The position numbers and the translations under genes are program-made. The notes under the pieces are model-generated. The model saw only the letters and a list, made by a program, of their open reading frames with translations, did not search any database and was not told where the DNA came from. A DNA stretch of 64,000 nucleotides from CAZOAR01 sp964577985 (lineage in GTDB: Bacteria; Gemmatimonadota; CAZMKB01; CAZNLH01): the NCBI GenBank assembly GCA_964577985.1, contig CAZOAR010000005.1:1-64000 (forward strand), in the 5' to 3' direction. Of the stretch, positions 24,668 through 34,384 are shown one piece after another (the stretch's first letter is position 1; every line of letters begins with the position of its first letter).

Positions 24668-27664
24668 TTACTTATTGATCAGAACGAGTTTCCGGGTGAT
24701 CTCAGAGTCTGCCAGTTCCATCCGATAAAGGTATATCCCGGAGGGCAGGAGATTTCCGCGGTCGTCCGTACCATCCCACACCAGCGCATACTCACCCTGA
24801 GGTTGCGGGCTCCCCGGATTCAGATCATCTCTGAAGTCTTTCACCAGCCTTCCCCTGACATCGTACACCTTTATCGAGACCGGAAGATCCACAAGTGAAT
24901 CCGTGGCGGAGGTTACCGTGTACCAGATCGTAGTGCAGCGGGCTTCGGACGGGACGAAGGGGTTAGGATAATTCTGGGAAATCGTCGGCCTGGCTGGTTC
25001 CGGCGCCGAGGGAGGAATGATAACCAGATGGAGCAGATCCTTGATCTCCTCGTATTTCGCTCGCGCGGAATCGGCGTTTCTCGTCAGGTCGGCAAAGTCA
25101 TCTCCACCCAGAACGGCGTACACTACGGAAATGGTGTCGAGCGGAGCCAGAGTGAAGGGTCCGACGGACAACATCTGGGACCAGTCCCCCGGCGTATCAC
25201 CCCGGGTTTTTGCGAATCCACCACTCATGAACGTGTACTTGTCGGCGTCGGAGAACCCTTCATACACATAAGATGGATTGTCGATGGCGCGGTACGCAGT
25301 GGGTGTGTGGCTCAACATCGAGACCCCGACATGCTGAGGAAAACCCTCTCCCCACATGTATCCGAGTGAATGATCCGGGAGCCAGTCAACATAATTCCGA
25401 TCATAATGTACAGAATCGAGATCCCAGTCGAAAAAGAGACCGGCGTAGAGATTTGTCAGGCTATCCATGCCACCAGCATTTATCATCAGATACGCAATAA
25501 TTACATAATCATCGTTCGGGTTATCAGAATACGCGAGGCTCCTCTGAAAGACCTGCAGGCCGATAGGGTTGGATGCTCTTCCATCGTCGAAGGTGGCATA
25601 TCCTTCCTGATCTGCTATATCTCCATTCGTGGAGAAAATCAGGTTGCCACCAGCATGGACCTGCCAGTCGCTCTCACCCCCATCTGTACCATCGGAGACC
25701 TGATCCGGGCCCACGGCGGCGAGGAATCCCCCGTGGTAGAGCCAGTTCGTGCCATCCCGGGGGAACATGAAACCGTTACCCTTCTGCTCGACCCCATTGT
25801 AATATCCGTATTGTCCGAAGTTTGTTATCGTAAAAGTCACATTGCCTGCGTCATGATCTCCATATGCCCCGACCGGCGAGTCTCCAGCCACAATCGCGAA
25901 GTTCAGCGTATCCGTCGAGCCGCCTGACCAGGTAAGTATCAGGCGTAAATGAACAGCGGTGCCCTCTGTAACCCCGCCGTTCATTTGAACAAGGAATGGA
26001 TCACCCTTATTGTCCCTCTCGGCTCCCCTCGGCAGGTCACCGTACGTGGAAGTGGATTGCAGCACAGAGACCAGAGAGTCACCCGCTTCAAGCTCTGTCT
26101 CCAGGCCGGTGACCGCGGCACCTCCATTCCACAGGGTAATGATAATATCGGACACTTCACCCGGGGCGGGCGATCTCGCGCCGAAATCGATCCCTGCTAT
26201 GGAGATGAATGACGCCGAAGGGTCACCGATCAAACCGAGCGCGGCAGGAAGATCGATCAGACCCATGCCGAAGGTGTTGTCGTCGCCTTGCTCCCCGAGA
26301 TCCCTGGCTGAGTTGAGAATCGCGTACTTGACTTCACTGCTGCTGAGGAGAGGATTAGCTCCCAGAAGGAGCGCCGCAGCACCCGCCGCGTGGGGAGAGG
26401 AAAAGGAAGTACCGCTCATATAGTGGTAGCCGCCGTTCGGACTGCCCATCGCCATCCTGATGTCGCTTCCAGGGGCGACCACCTCAGGCTTGACGGTGTG
26501 ACCGTCGCACGTTGAGGGACCCCTGCTGCTGAATGAAGAGATATCCAGGCTGCTCGTCACGGATCCGACGGCGAACGCGTTTACCGGTGAGGCGACACGG
26601 CTGGCGGGAGATGCGATGGTCGAGGCTCCCCGCCCGCCGGTATTTCCGGCGGAAAAGAACAACGCTGCCCCGGCAAGTTCCACCGCGTCAATGGCCTCAT
26701 AAAGAAGATCCTCACACACCATACCTCCATTGTCGGGAGTTCCCCAGGAGTTGTTGATTACCCGGGGGACATCTCCGATGGTGGAAGGATCACCATCCGG
26801 GTCGGAGGCCCATTGCAGACATTCTATCAGTATCCCGGTGGTCGAGGTCTCGCTCCCGCTGTCGTCGGCCTCAAAAGCGTTGGCCGCGATCCATTCGGCG
26901 CCAGGCGCCACACCGACGGTGTCCCCACCACTGGAACCCACAATAATGCTCATCACACCTGTGCCATGAGTGACGCCGCCCGCCGCGTCATCGTCCACGG
27001 GTGTGATCGAGTGATTGTAAGGATCAAACCAGCACTCGTACGGGGGGAAACCGTTGTTGCCCCTCCACCGGGCGGAGAGCGCGGGATGGCTCTCATCCAC
27101 ACCGGAGTCGAGATTGCAGACCAGCGCACCCTTTCCCGTGTACCCGAGATGCCACAAATCATCGGCTCCGATTATGCCAAGATTCGGCTCGGCTCCTGAA
27201 GGCATAGCGCTGGCCGGCGCGCTTGACGCTCTCATGGGGAGCAAGATTTTCCTCTCCGGGTATACAATCTCAACATCGTCTCTCGCGGCGATCTTTGCTA
27301 TCGCACCGGGCATAACCCTCGCCGTGATTGCGTTTATCAACCAGTAAGGCCGGTATTGCCTGACTTCTCCAGATGCGACCAGTCCTTCCAGGAACCTGAT
27401 CATCCCGCCCTGCGTGGCATTCGCCTTTCCCTTCAGGGCGACAATGGTACGGAGGTGCCTGTCGCGGAAAGTCGCCTTCGAAGACTCAAAGGATCTTCTC
27501 AGGCCAGGTAGATCTGTCCTCTCCTTCATCAGGATGAGAACAGACAGGGCCGAGTCGGGAGGAGATACCTTTACTATATCCACGAGTTGTGGGTCGACCG
27601 AAGCATATAGCAGGGCGAAGAGGAGGAGAACGGGAAAAAGGAGAAGAAAAAAAGTTCTTGCCAT
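24668..27664 (-). CDS. Secreted S8 subtilisin-like protease with C-terminal FlgD-type sorting domain
   Basis: 998 residues: signal peptide (about 1-22), inhibitor-I9-like propeptide (about 40-140), and a peptidase_S8 domain with Asp186 (NLDSGVDESHP), His233 (VTHGTGVMS), oxyanion Asn341 (SAGNTGG) and Ser420 (MSGTSFSSPHAAG). A long beta-rich middle region (about 480-890) follows. The final 100 residues are a FlgD-Ig-like/T9SS-like domain: SQNYPNPFVPSEARC, VKVYDVRGRLVKDF and LPSGIYLYRMEL. It degrades extracellular protein and is probably surface-retained or exported by a sorting system. Its ATG lies immediately next to the rnhB stop, so it is the last gene of the translation operon or follows it closely. 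Confidence 0.95.
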   Translation of the reverse strand: MARTFFLLLFPVLLLFALLYASVDPQLVDIVKVSPPDSALSVLILMKERTDLPGLRRSFESSKATFRDRHLRTIVALKGKANATQGGMIRFLEGLVASGEVRQYRPYWLINAITARVMPGAIAKIAARDDVEIVYPERKILLPMRASSAPASAMPSGAEPNLGIIGADDLWHLGYTGKGALVCNLDSGVDESHPALSARWRGNNGFPPYECWFDPYNHSITPVDDDAAGGVTHGTGVMSIIVGSSGGDTVGVAPGAEWIAANAFEADDSGSETSTTGILIECLQWASDPDGDPSTIGDVPRVINNSWGTPDNGGMVCEDLLYEAIDAVELAGAALFFSAGNTGGRGASTIASPASRVASPVNAFAVGSVTSSLDISSFSSRGPSTCDGHTVKPEVVAPGSDIRMAMGSPNGGYHYMSGTSFSSPHAAGAAALLLGANPLLSSSEVKYAILNSARDLGEQGDDNTFGMGLIDLPAALGLIGDPSASFISIAGIDFGARSPAPGEVSDIIITLWNGGAAVTGLETELEAGDSLVSVLQSTSTYGDLPRGAERDNKGDPFLVQMNGGVTEGTAVHLRLILTWSGGSTDTLNFAIVAGDSPVGAYGDHDAGNVTFTITNFGQYGYYNGVEQKGNGFMFPRDGTNWLYHGGFLAAVGPDQVSDGTDGGESDWQVHAGGNLIFSTNGDIADQEGYATFDDGRASNPIGLQVFQRSLAYSDNPNDDYVIIAYLMINAGGMDSLTNLYAGLFFDWDLDSVHYDRNYVDWLPDHSLGYMWGEGFPQHVGVSMLSHTPTAYRAIDNPSYVYEGFSDADKYTFMSGGFAKTRGDTPGDWSQMLSVGPFTLAPLDTISVVYAVLGGDDFADLTRNADSARAKYEEIKDLLHLVIIPPSAPEPARPTISQNYPNPFVPSEARCTTIWYTVTSATDSLVDLPVSIKVYDVRGRLVKDFRDDLNPGSPQPQGEYALVWDGTDDRGNLLPSGIYLYRMELADSEITRKLVLINK

Positions 27665-28315
27665 CTACAAGTCCGCTCTTTTCTCGACTTGCGATCCGTC
27701 CTCGATGATCCTGCGGACGGGCGCAAAGCTCTTTCTGTGGATTGGGAGAATTCCCAGTCTTTCCAACGCCTCCAGGTGTTCTCGGGTCGGATAACCCTTG
27801 TTCCTGGAGAATCCGTAGCCGGGGTATTTTACGTCGAAGGCTCTCATAATCCTGTCCCGGATCACCTTCGCCACGATAGAAGCACCCGCGATGCAGCGGC
27901 ACCTGGCGTCACCACCGACTACGGCCTGCTGAAAGATGCCAATCTCGGGCAGCCGCATCCCGTCGATGAGGAGGCAGTCTGGCTTGCTCCTGAGGTGTCC
28001 TACTGCCCTGCGCATGGCAAGCCTGGTAGCGCGGAGGATATTTATCGCGTCGATCTCATCCTGTCGCGCGATACCCACGCCTACGTCCAGAGCCCTTTCC
28101 ATAATCAATCCAAAAACAGACTCGCGCTGCCTCTCGGTCAACCTCTTCGAGTCGTCAATCCCCTCGATCCGATCAGACGGATCGAAGACCGTAGCCGCAG
28201 CTACAACGGGACCCGCCAGGGGTCCCCGGCCAGCCTCGTCGGTGCCGGCTACCCACCTGAATCCGTCAAGGTAGAGTTGCCTTTCAAATTCAAGCAACTG
28301 TTCGGCACGAGCCAC
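27665..28315 (-). CDS. rnhB: Ribonuclease HII
   Basis: 216 residues with the type 2 RNase H signature GTDEAGRGPLAGPVVAAA. Further conserved acidic residues are in DDSKRLTERQRE, DCLLIDGMRLP and the C-terminal SIVAKVIRDRIM, with HRKSFAPVR at the end. It removes ribonucleotides and RNA primers from DNA. It is in the rplS-rnhB order usual for this operon, 15 bases after rplS. Confidence 0.96.
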   Translation of the reverse strand: MARAEQLLEFERQLYLDGFRWVAGTDEAGRGPLAGPVVAAATVFDPSDRIEGIDDSKRLTERQRESVFGLIMERALDVGVGIARQDEIDAINILRATRLAMRRAVGHLRSKPDCLLIDGMRLPEIGIFQQAVVGGDARCRCIAGASIVAKVIRDRIMRAFDVKYPGYGFSRNKGYPTREHLEALERLGILPIHRKSFAPVRRIIEDGSQVEKRADL

Positions 28316-28330
28316 GACGGCAACCTGTCG

Positions 28331-28672
28331 CTAATCTTTTTCGGCGATCCTGGCTGCCCTTCCCCTCAGCTTTCTGAGATAGAACAGCTTCGCGCGCCTG
28401 ACTTTTCCTCTCTTGACGACATCTATCGACTGGATAAAGGGAGAATGGAAGGGGAAGATTCGTTCTACACCGATACCATTGGATATTTTCCTTACGGTAA
28501 AGGAGTGGCCCATCCCCTTGCCGCGTCTCTGCAGGACGACGCCGAGAAAGATCTGGATCCTCTCCTTGTCGCCCTCTCTGATCTTGTAGTGGACCCTGAC
28601 CGTGTCACCGGGCCCGAATTCCGGGAGGTCCTCTCTCAGTTGTTCTCTTTCGATATCGTCTACCCTGCTCAT
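28331..28672 (-). CDS. rplS: 50S ribosomal protein L19
   Basis: 113 residues from the ATG at 28672: EFGPGDTVRVHYKIREGDKERIQIF, then RRGKGMGHSFTVRKISNGIGVER, IDVVKRGKVRRAKLFYLRKLRGRAARI. The frame is open eight codons further upstream (28696), but that overlaps trmD, and a GGAAGGAG site sits eight bases before 28672. It lies at the 30S-50S interface. Confidence 0.97.
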   Translation of the reverse strand: MSRVDDIEREQLREDLPEFGPGDTVRVHYKIREGDKERIQIFLGVVLQRRGKGMGHSFTVRKISNGIGVERIFPFHSPFIQSIDVVKRGKVRRAKLFYLRKLRGRAARIAEKD

Positions 28673-28674
28673 CG

Positions 28675-29391
28675 TTATGCTCCTTCCTCGTCGCATTGAT
28701 TCCTCTGATAATCATCCCAGAGATCCGGCCTCCGCTCTCTGGTCAACTGGCACGACGCTTCATGTCTCCAGCGCCTTATCTTTTCATGATCCCCTCCCAG
28801 CAGTGCACCGGGGACGACCATATCTCTGAATTTCCTCGGTCTTGTATAGACTGGAGCAGACAGCAGCCCATCGGAGAAGGAATCGCCTAGCGCGGACTCG
28901 AAATCCCCCATTACACCCGGAATGAGCCGGACCACCGAGTCGAGCAGGACCAGGCACGCCGCCTCACCACCACTCAGTATATAATCTCCGACAGATAATT
29001 CACTCGTCACCAGATACTTGCCGACCCTCTCATCAACATCCTTGTATCGCCCGCAGATCAGCACAAGAGATTCCATGGTGGACAGGCGGGTCGCCAGATC
29101 CTGATCCAGCGGCTTTCCTCTTGCCGAGAGCAGGACAATTTCCTTCTTTTCTCCAAGCCTCTCCTCCAGACTGTCCATAGCCCTGAAAATCGGTTCGGGC
29201 TTCAGGACCATCCCGGCACCTCCACCGAAGGGGTAGTCGTCGACTGTCCCGTGCGCGTCGTCTGCGAATTGACGGAGATCCAGTAAGTCGATCGAGACAA
29301 GTCCCTCATCCAGCCCTCTATTCAATATCCCGACAGAGAGAGGGGAAGAGAAGAACTCCGGAAAAATTGTTATTATGTAGATCTTAAGCAT
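28675..29391 (-). CDS. trmD: tRNA (guanine-N1)-methyltransferase
   Basis: 238 residues with the SPOUT knot features: YIITIFPEFF, the DYPFGGGAGMVLKPEP loop, LVLICGRYKDVDERV (usually CGRYEGVDERV) and SVGDYILSGGE. It makes m1G37 in tRNAs reading CNN/UGG codons, preventing frameshifts. The start overlaps the rimM end by 19 bases. Confidence 0.97.
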   Translation of the reverse strand: MLKIYIITIFPEFFSSPLSVGILNRGLDEGLVSIDLLDLRQFADDAHGTVDDYPFGGGAGMVLKPEPIFRAMDSLEERLGEKKEIVLLSARGKPLDQDLATRLSTMESLVLICGRYKDVDERVGKYLVTSELSVGDYILSGGEAACLVLLDSVVRLIPGVMGDFESALGDSFSDGLLSAPVYTRPRKFRDMVVPGALLGGDHEKIRRWRHEASCQLTRERRPDLWDDYQRNQCDEEGA

Positions 29392-29945
29392 TTTGTATTG
29401 TTGATATCCAGCAACCCGTCGGGTAGGTCCACCACTATTATGCCGCTTTTCGGGTCGACCGACTTGACCATCGATGGCACAACCGGTATGAACACCTCAC
29501 CACGTTCCCGCGCATCGAGAACAAGGAGATCCTGCGCACCCGCTCTGATCACCGTGTCTACGACGCCGATTTCATCACCATCGGCACTCTCAACCCGACC
29601 GCCAATCAGTTCGTGATAATAGTACTCGCCCTCCTCAGTATCGACAAGATCGTCACCCGGGATGAACAGGCTTTTCCCCTCAAGTGTGCGCGGATCCATG
29701 AGTTCCCGGTCATCCACATCACTACCATCCGTTGTGCCGGACAACGTTACAAGGAATTGTCCCTTGTGGATACTGCTCGCAACAACCACGACCGGTACCA
29801 GGTCCGATTCATCATGGCCCAGCAACAATCTACTCCCGGGTTCAAAACGTTCCGGGAAATCCGTCATTGAACGGACCAGCACTTTTCCTTTAACTCCATG
29901 GCACCTGAGGATCTTCCCGACAAGGAGGATCTCTGGAGACATCAT
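29373..29945 (-). CDS. rimM: 16S rRNA processing protein RimM
   Basis: 190 residues with the N-terminal RimM domain (LLVGKILRCHGVKGKVLVRSM) and the C-terminal PRC-barrel (YYYHELIGGRVESADGDEIG, VVDTVIRAGAQDLLVL, FIPVVPSMVKSVD). It assists 30S head assembly by binding S19. Its ATG overlaps the rpsP stop by one base. The small KH-domain gene often present between rpsP and rimM is absent. Confidence 0.95.
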   Translation of the reverse strand: MMSPEILLVGKILRCHGVKGKVLVRSMTDFPERFEPGSRLLLGHDESDLVPVVVVASSIHKGQFLVTLSGTTDGSDVDDRELMDPRTLEGKSLFIPGDDLVDTEEGEYYYHELIGGRVESADGDEIGVVDTVIRAGAQDLLVLDARERGEVFIPVVPSMVKSVDPKSGIIVVDLPDGLLDINNTKCLRST

Positions 29946-30295
29946 TACTTATCGCTCTCTTCTTCCTTCGTCCCGGGAGCCGGCGTTTTCACCTTCTCCG
30001 CAGGTGCTTTCACTGTCGATCCCGTACCCACCAGCTTTGAATCGTGCCATTTTCTGAGGAGCCCCTCACGCTTCAGTATGGAGCGGACGGTGTCACTCAG
30101 CTCTACACCCTCTCCGAGCCACTTCATGACCTTGCTCTCATCAATTTCGACCTCGGCCGGATCCTGAAGCGGATCATAATGCCCCAGCGACTCGATAAAC
30201 CTTCCGTCCCTCGGATGCCGCGAGTCCGCTACTACTACCCTGAAATAGGGCCTGTTCCTGCGCCCCATTCGTCTCAATCTCATTATTGCTGCCAC
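29945..30295 (-). CDS. rpsP: 30S ribosomal protein S16
   Basis: 116 residues with MAAIMRLRRMGRRNRPYFR-type N-terminus, VVVADSRHPRDGRFIESLGHYDP and VRSILKREGLLRKWHD. The start is a GTG (30295) behind GGAAGGAG. The last 30 residues are a Lys/Pro/Glu-rich tail not seen in minimal S16 proteins. It overlaps ffh by 13 bases. Confidence 0.96.
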   Translation of the reverse strand: MAAIMRLRRMGRRNRPYFRVVVADSRHPRDGRFIESLGHYDPLQDPAEVEIDESKVMKWLGEGVELSDTVRSILKREGLLRKWHDSKLVGTGSTVKAPAEKVKTPAPGTKEEESDK

Positions 30296-31629
30296 AACTT
30301 GATCTCCTTCCTGCCAATTTTTTTCTTCATCATATTTCCACTATTCCTGAACAACTTTTTCATGCTCCTGAATTGATTTAGCAACCTGTTAACCTCCTGC
30401 ACTGAAGTGCCGCTTCCCCGTGCAACTCTCAGACGCCTGCTTCCGTTCATGAGTTCCGGCCGCATCCTCTCCTCCAGCGTCATGGACAGTATGATAGCCT
30501 CCACGCGGGAGATCTGACCCGGATCCACAGCAACATTCCCCATACCCGCCGACCGTACTCCCGGGACCATGTCCAGCAACTGGTTCAGGGGCCCCATCTT
30601 CTGCAGTTGTCGAAGGGAGGTCAGATAGTCGCTCAGGTCGAACTCTCCCTTCCCACTGACCTTCTCCTCCACCCTCTTTAGTTCTTCGCTATCGACACTC
30701 CTCTGTGCCTTCTCGACGAGCGTTACGATATCGCCCATATTGAGGATTCGTGATGCCATCCTCTCGGGATAGAAGACCTCCAGGTCGTCGAGTCCCTCAC
30801 CTGTTCCTACGAATTTTATCGGACAACCGGTCACACCATGGATAGAAAGCGCGGCTCCACCCCTGGCATCACCTTCCATCTTGGTCAGTATGACTCCCGT
30901 CAGACCAAGCTCTTTATGGAACGTATCCGCGATGTTGACCGCGTCCTGCCCGGTCATTCCGTCTATGACAAGCAGGGTCTCACTCGGGTTGTACCTGTCG
31001 ACCACCGCCCTCAGCTCCATCACCATGTCGCGGTCACAGTGGAGTCGTCCAGCGGAATCGATGATGACGATATCCGAGCCCGCGGATCCGGCCGCGCTCG
31101 TCCCGGATTCCACTATCTCCAGGACATCGTCGGCACCACCGGAATAGACGGGTACACCCGCTGCTTTCGCAAGGATTGTCAGTTGTTCCCTGGCTGCAGG
31201 TCTATATGTGTCCGCGGCAATAAGATATGGCCGTTTCCCATTACGCGCGAAATACGTCGCCAGCTTGGCCGAGGTCGTTGTCTTGCCCGAGCCCTGCAAA
31301 CCCACAAGGAGAATGATCGTTGGCGGCTTCGGCGAATAGTGGATCTCGCTGCGCGACTCCCCAAGAACTTCCGTCAGTTCCTGGTGGACGATCTTGATTA
31401 TGTGGTGACCGGGCGAGATTCCCTTGATCCGCTCTGACCCGATTGTCTTCTCCTCGACCCGCTTTGCAAAATCTTTTACTACCTTATAATTTACATCGGC
31501 CTCGAGAAGAGCCAGCCTGACCTCCCGCAATCCATCCCTGAGATGTTTTTCCCCGATGACTCCTCTTGAGCGAAGCCCCTTAAAGACTTTCTCAAGGCGA
31601 TTAGATAATTCATCAAACAACCGGTACAA
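30283..31629 (-). CDS. ffh: Signal recognition particle protein Ffh
   Basis: 448 residues: N domain (LSNRLEKVFKGLRSRGVIGEK), GTPase G domain (P-loop LVGLQGSGKTTTSAKLA, VIIDSAGRLHCD, LTKMEGDARGGAALS) and the methionine-rich M domain from about 300 (LLDMVPGVRS). It targets membrane proteins co-translationally together with 4.5S RNA. The signature usually read DTAGR is here DSAGR. It heads the ffh-rpsP-rimM-trmD-rplS-rnhB operon; a candidate promoter is at 31659-31687. Confidence 0.97.
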   Translation of the reverse strand: MYRLFDELSNRLEKVFKGLRSRGVIGEKHLRDGLREVRLALLEADVNYKVVKDFAKRVEEKTIGSERIKGISPGHHIIKIVHQELTEVLGESRSEIHYSPKPPTIILLVGLQGSGKTTTSAKLATYFARNGKRPYLIAADTYRPAAREQLTILAKAAGVPVYSGGADDVLEIVESGTSAAGSAGSDIVIIDSAGRLHCDRDMVMELRAVVDRYNPSETLLVIDGMTGQDAVNIADTFHKELGLTGVILTKMEGDARGGAALSIHGVTGCPIKFVGTGEGLDDLEVFYPERMASRILNMGDIVTLVEKAQRSVDSEELKRVEEKVSGKGEFDLSDYLTSLRQLQKMGPLNQLLDMVPGVRSAGMGNVAVDPGQISRVEAIILSMTLEERMRPELMNGSRRLRVARGSGTSVQEVNRLLNQFRSMKKLFRNSGNMMKKKIGRKEIKLWQQ

Positions 31630-31658
31630 CCTCTTGCTGGAGTAGCAGGAAACTGCAA

Positions 31659-31687
31659 AATTTAACGGATAAGTGGTAAAAAATCAA
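31659..31687 (-). promoter_or_regulatory. Candidate promoter of the ffh-rpsP operon
   Basis: On the minus strand TTGATT (31682-31687), 17 bases, TAAATT (31659-31664), about 30 bases before the ffh start. Confidence 0.5.
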
Positions 31688-31725
31688 GGTCCTGCTCACT
31701 TACACTACGCGCTTGTCGCCAGAAG

Positions 31726-32403
31726 TTACGCATTCCCGGCTTCGTACTCCATGAGCTTCTCGATAAATTCCCTGACTCGCCCTTCGACATTATCTGAACC
31801 ATAAACACCCGAACCGGAAACAACGCTGTCCACACCGGACCGAGCCACCTTCTCGAGATTGCCGAGCTTCACTCCACCATCGATCTGGAGCAGGATTTCT
31901 CTGCCAGAGGCTTTTATCATAGTACCGGCCTTAATCGCCTTGTTCAGGCATGGTTCCAGGAAGCTCTGCCCCGCGAACCCGGGATCCACGCTCATTATCA
32001 GTATCATGTCGATGTCATCCAGGAGGTCTTCCAGCAACGACAGCGCAGTGGCCGGGTTCAGAGCGACACCCGCGACGGCACCCCCGTCCCGTATCTCTAC
32101 AAGACGCCTGTGCAGATGAGTTGACGCCTCCTGATGGACCGTAATGTACTTGACGCCCAGATCCAGGAGTTGCGGGATATAATCTTCCGGACGTTCGACC
32201 ATCAAGTGCGCGTCGAGGTCCAGATGATCGTTGACCCTTGCCACTGCCCTGACGAGATCACATCCGAAGGTCAGATTGGGCACAAAATGCCCGTCCATGA
32301 TGTCGAGGTGTAGCATGGTCGCTCCGCCTCTCTCCACCGCTCCCACCGCCTCCCTGAGGTCAGTGAGATCACCCGCTAGTATGGAAGGTGAAAGCTCAAT
32401 CAT
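31726..32403 (-). CDS. rpe: Ribulose-phosphate 3-epimerase
   Basis: A 225-residue TIM barrel. It has ELSPSILAGDLTDL, the metal-binding His/Asp residues in LHLDIMDGHFVPNLTFG, LDAHLMVERPEDY, MSVDPGFAGQSF and LQIDGGVKLGNL. It interconverts ribulose 5-phosphate and xylulose 5-phosphate in the pentose phosphate pathway. It follows the PASTA-domain gene by 63 bases, an arrangement seen in many bacteria. Confidence 0.97.
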   Translation of the reverse strand: MIELSPSILAGDLTDLREAVGAVERGGATMLHLDIMDGHFVPNLTFGCDLVRAVARVNDHLDLDAHLMVERPEDYIPQLLDLGVKYITVHQEASTHLHRRLVEIRDGGAVAGVALNPATALSLLEDLLDDIDMILIMSVDPGFAGQSFLEPCLNKAIKAGTMIKASGREILLQIDGGVKLGNLEKVARSGVDSVVSGSGVYGSDNVEGRVREFIEKLMEYEAGNA

Positions 32404-32466
32404 TGATATTCCTCCGGAACGTTGATGATCGTGTCAAGAACGAGGGTAATCTCCACGCATGATGGC

Positions 32467-33183
32467 TCAAGGCCTGATCGAAACAGTCAGTTCCACTTCC
32501 TCCCCTTTTACAACGCGGCTCCCCGGCGGCGGCTTCTGTCCCAGGACCATTCCTTCCCTCACCTCACGATTGAAGACCGAATCGATTCTCACTATCTGCA
32601 TGTTCATTGCCTCTACTACCTGTCTCGTCTCCGCCAGGCTTCTCCCCTCGAGAAGCGGCATGTCCATCGTCGTCCGACCAAGGCTGACGAACACCGCGAC
32701 TTCGGTGTCCCTCGGAACACGTGCCCTGGCCGCAGGCTCCGTCCTGACAACACAATCCTTCTTTATGATTTCGGAGATCTCGCCCTTTTCGGTCCCGGGT
32801 ATCAATCCCGCCCTTTCCAGAAGAATACTCGCCTGTGGAACCTTGAAGCCCTCAACGTCCGGGACCATCACGGTCTCCTGACCCAGACTGACAAGCACCT
32901 CCACGATCCTGCCGCGTTTGACAGTGAGCCCTTCCGGCGGGGACTGTGAGATGATAAAACCCGGCGGCATGTCGTCACTGAAGTTCTCCCCCATCACTCC
33001 GAACTTCAGGCCCACGCCCTCCAGGGTTTCCCTGGCCCGGCTCATCTCCATGCCCACCAGAGATGGGACTTCTTCCACATCCTTCTGGTCTACCCACAAA
33101 GGCATGACAATGTAGTTGACCACCGCCAGACCACCAAGGAAGGAGAGTAGAATGAGTATGATTGAGAAGAGGAAATTCTTCAT
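32467..33183 (-). CDS. Membrane-anchored three-PASTA-domain protein
   Basis: 238 residues with an N-terminal TM anchor (LFSIILILLSFLGGLAVVNYIV) and three PASTA domains, at about 38-102, 103-170 and 171-237. Each has the hydrophobic start and glycine-rich end typical of the family (for example VPSLVGMEMSRARETL, VPDVEGFKVPQAS, MPLLEGRSLAETR). There is no kinase or transpeptidase domain. PASTA domains bind muropeptides or stalled cell-wall enzymes; here it would act in the periplasm. It sits between kbl (one-base gap) and rpe. Confidence 0.93.
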   Translation of the reverse strand: MKNFLFSIILILLSFLGGLAVVNYIVMPLWVDQKDVEEVPSLVGMEMSRARETLEGVGLKFGVMGENFSDDMPPGFIISQSPPEGLTVKRGRIVEVLVSLGQETVMVPDVEGFKVPQASILLERAGLIPGTEKGEISEIIKKDCVVRTEPAARARVPRDTEVAVFVSLGRTTMDMPLLEGRSLAETRQVVEAMNMQIVRIDSVFNREVREGMVLGQKPPPGSRVVKGEEVELTVSIRP

Positions 33184-33184
33184 C

Positions 33185-34384
33185 TCACCCTATTACACCG
33201 TGTTTCCTGCCTACCCGGGTAAACGCCTCGATCGCCCTGTCACAGTGCTCCCGGGTATGAGCGGCAGAGAGTTGCACCCTGATCCTGGCCGCTCCCCTGG
33301 GAACGACCGGATAAAAGAACCCGATGACGTATATTCCCTCATCGAGCAGGTCCGCCGCGAAATCCTGCGACAGCTTTGCGTCGTTTTCGAATCTCCCGAA
33401 CATTATCGGCACGATTGGATGAACACCCTGCTTGATGTCAAATCCAGCCTCTGTCATCTTTTCCCTGAAATAAGACGTATTCTCCATCAAGCGGTCACGG
33501 AACTCCGTCGTCTTCGTAATCAGATCTATTATCGCGATCGACGCTCCGACAATCGGCGGGGCGACGGAGTTGGAGAAGAGATAAGGACGGCTCCTCTGCC
33601 TGTACAACGCTATGATTTCCCTGCGTCCCGACGCGAACCCGCCGGATGCCCCTCCAAGCGCTTTGCCCAGGGTCCCCGTGATGATGTCGACTCTTCCCAT
33701 CACATCTTTATGTTCGATCGAGCCACGCCCGCTGTCACCGAGAAAGCCTGTCGCGTGGGCGTCATCCACCATCACCATAGATCCGTAACGATCAGCGAGA
33801 TTGCAGATTTCATCAAGTCTGGCAATATCTCCGTCCATGGAAAAAACGCCATCGGTGGCTATCAGGCAGCGACCACTCCCCTGCGTATCCTGCAACTTGA
33901 GCTCGAGATCGGCCATATCGGAGTGCCTGTATATGAAGCGCCTTGCCTTGCAGAGTCTTATCCCGTCTATAATGGACGCATGGTTCAGTTCGTCGGTTAT
34001 GATCGTATCATCGGGACCGAGCAGGGGTTCGAAAATACCGCCGTTCGCATCAAAGCAGGCAGCGTACAGGATGGTGTCATCCGTTTCCAGGAAATCTGAT
34101 ATCCTCGCCTCGAGTTCCTTGTGTATCTCCTGCGTTCCGCATATGAACCTCACGGAACTCATCCCGTATCCCCACTCATCAAGCGCCTTGCGGGCGGCCT
34201 CGAGGACCTGAGGGTGACTCGAGAGACCAAGGTAGTTGTTAGCGCAGAAGTTGATCACGTCGTTCTCCCCGACTCTTATGTCAGCTCCCTGCGGAGAGGA
34301 GATCACCCTCTCTGTCTTGAACAAACCCGCTTCTCTGATCTCATCCAGGGTCTCTTCGAGTTCCTTCTTTGTCTTTCCATACAT
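33185..34384 (-). CDS. kbl: Glycine C-acetyltransferase (2-amino-3-ketobutyrate CoA ligase)
   Basis: A 399-residue PLP enzyme of the alpha-oxoamine synthase family. The PLP-binding Lys is in DIITGTLGKALGGASGGF (about 243), with ATDGVFSMDGDIA and MVDDAHATGFLGDSGRG. It cleaves 2-amino-3-oxobutyrate with CoA to glycine and acetyl-CoA in threonine breakdown. The close relatives BioF and HemA are less likely because the spacing and AACFDANGGIFEPLL region fit Kbl. A strong AAAGGAGG site precedes the ATG. No tdh lies beside it. Confidence 0.92.
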   Translation of the reverse strand: MYGKTKKELEETLDEIREAGLFKTERVISSPQGADIRVGENDVINFCANNYLGLSSHPQVLEAARKALDEWGYGMSSVRFICGTQEIHKELEARISDFLETDDTILYAACFDANGGIFEPLLGPDDTIITDELNHASIIDGIRLCKARRFIYRHSDMADLELKLQDTQGSGRCLIATDGVFSMDGDIARLDEICNLADRYGSMVMVDDAHATGFLGDSGRGSIEHKDVMGRVDIITGTLGKALGGASGGFASGRREIIALYRQRSRPYLFSNSVAPPIVGASIAIIDLITKTTEFRDRLMENTSYFREKMTEAGFDIKQGVHPIVPIMFGRFENDAKLSQDFAADLLDEGIYVIGFFYPVVPRGAARIRVQLSAAHTREHCDRAIEAFTRVGRKHGVIG

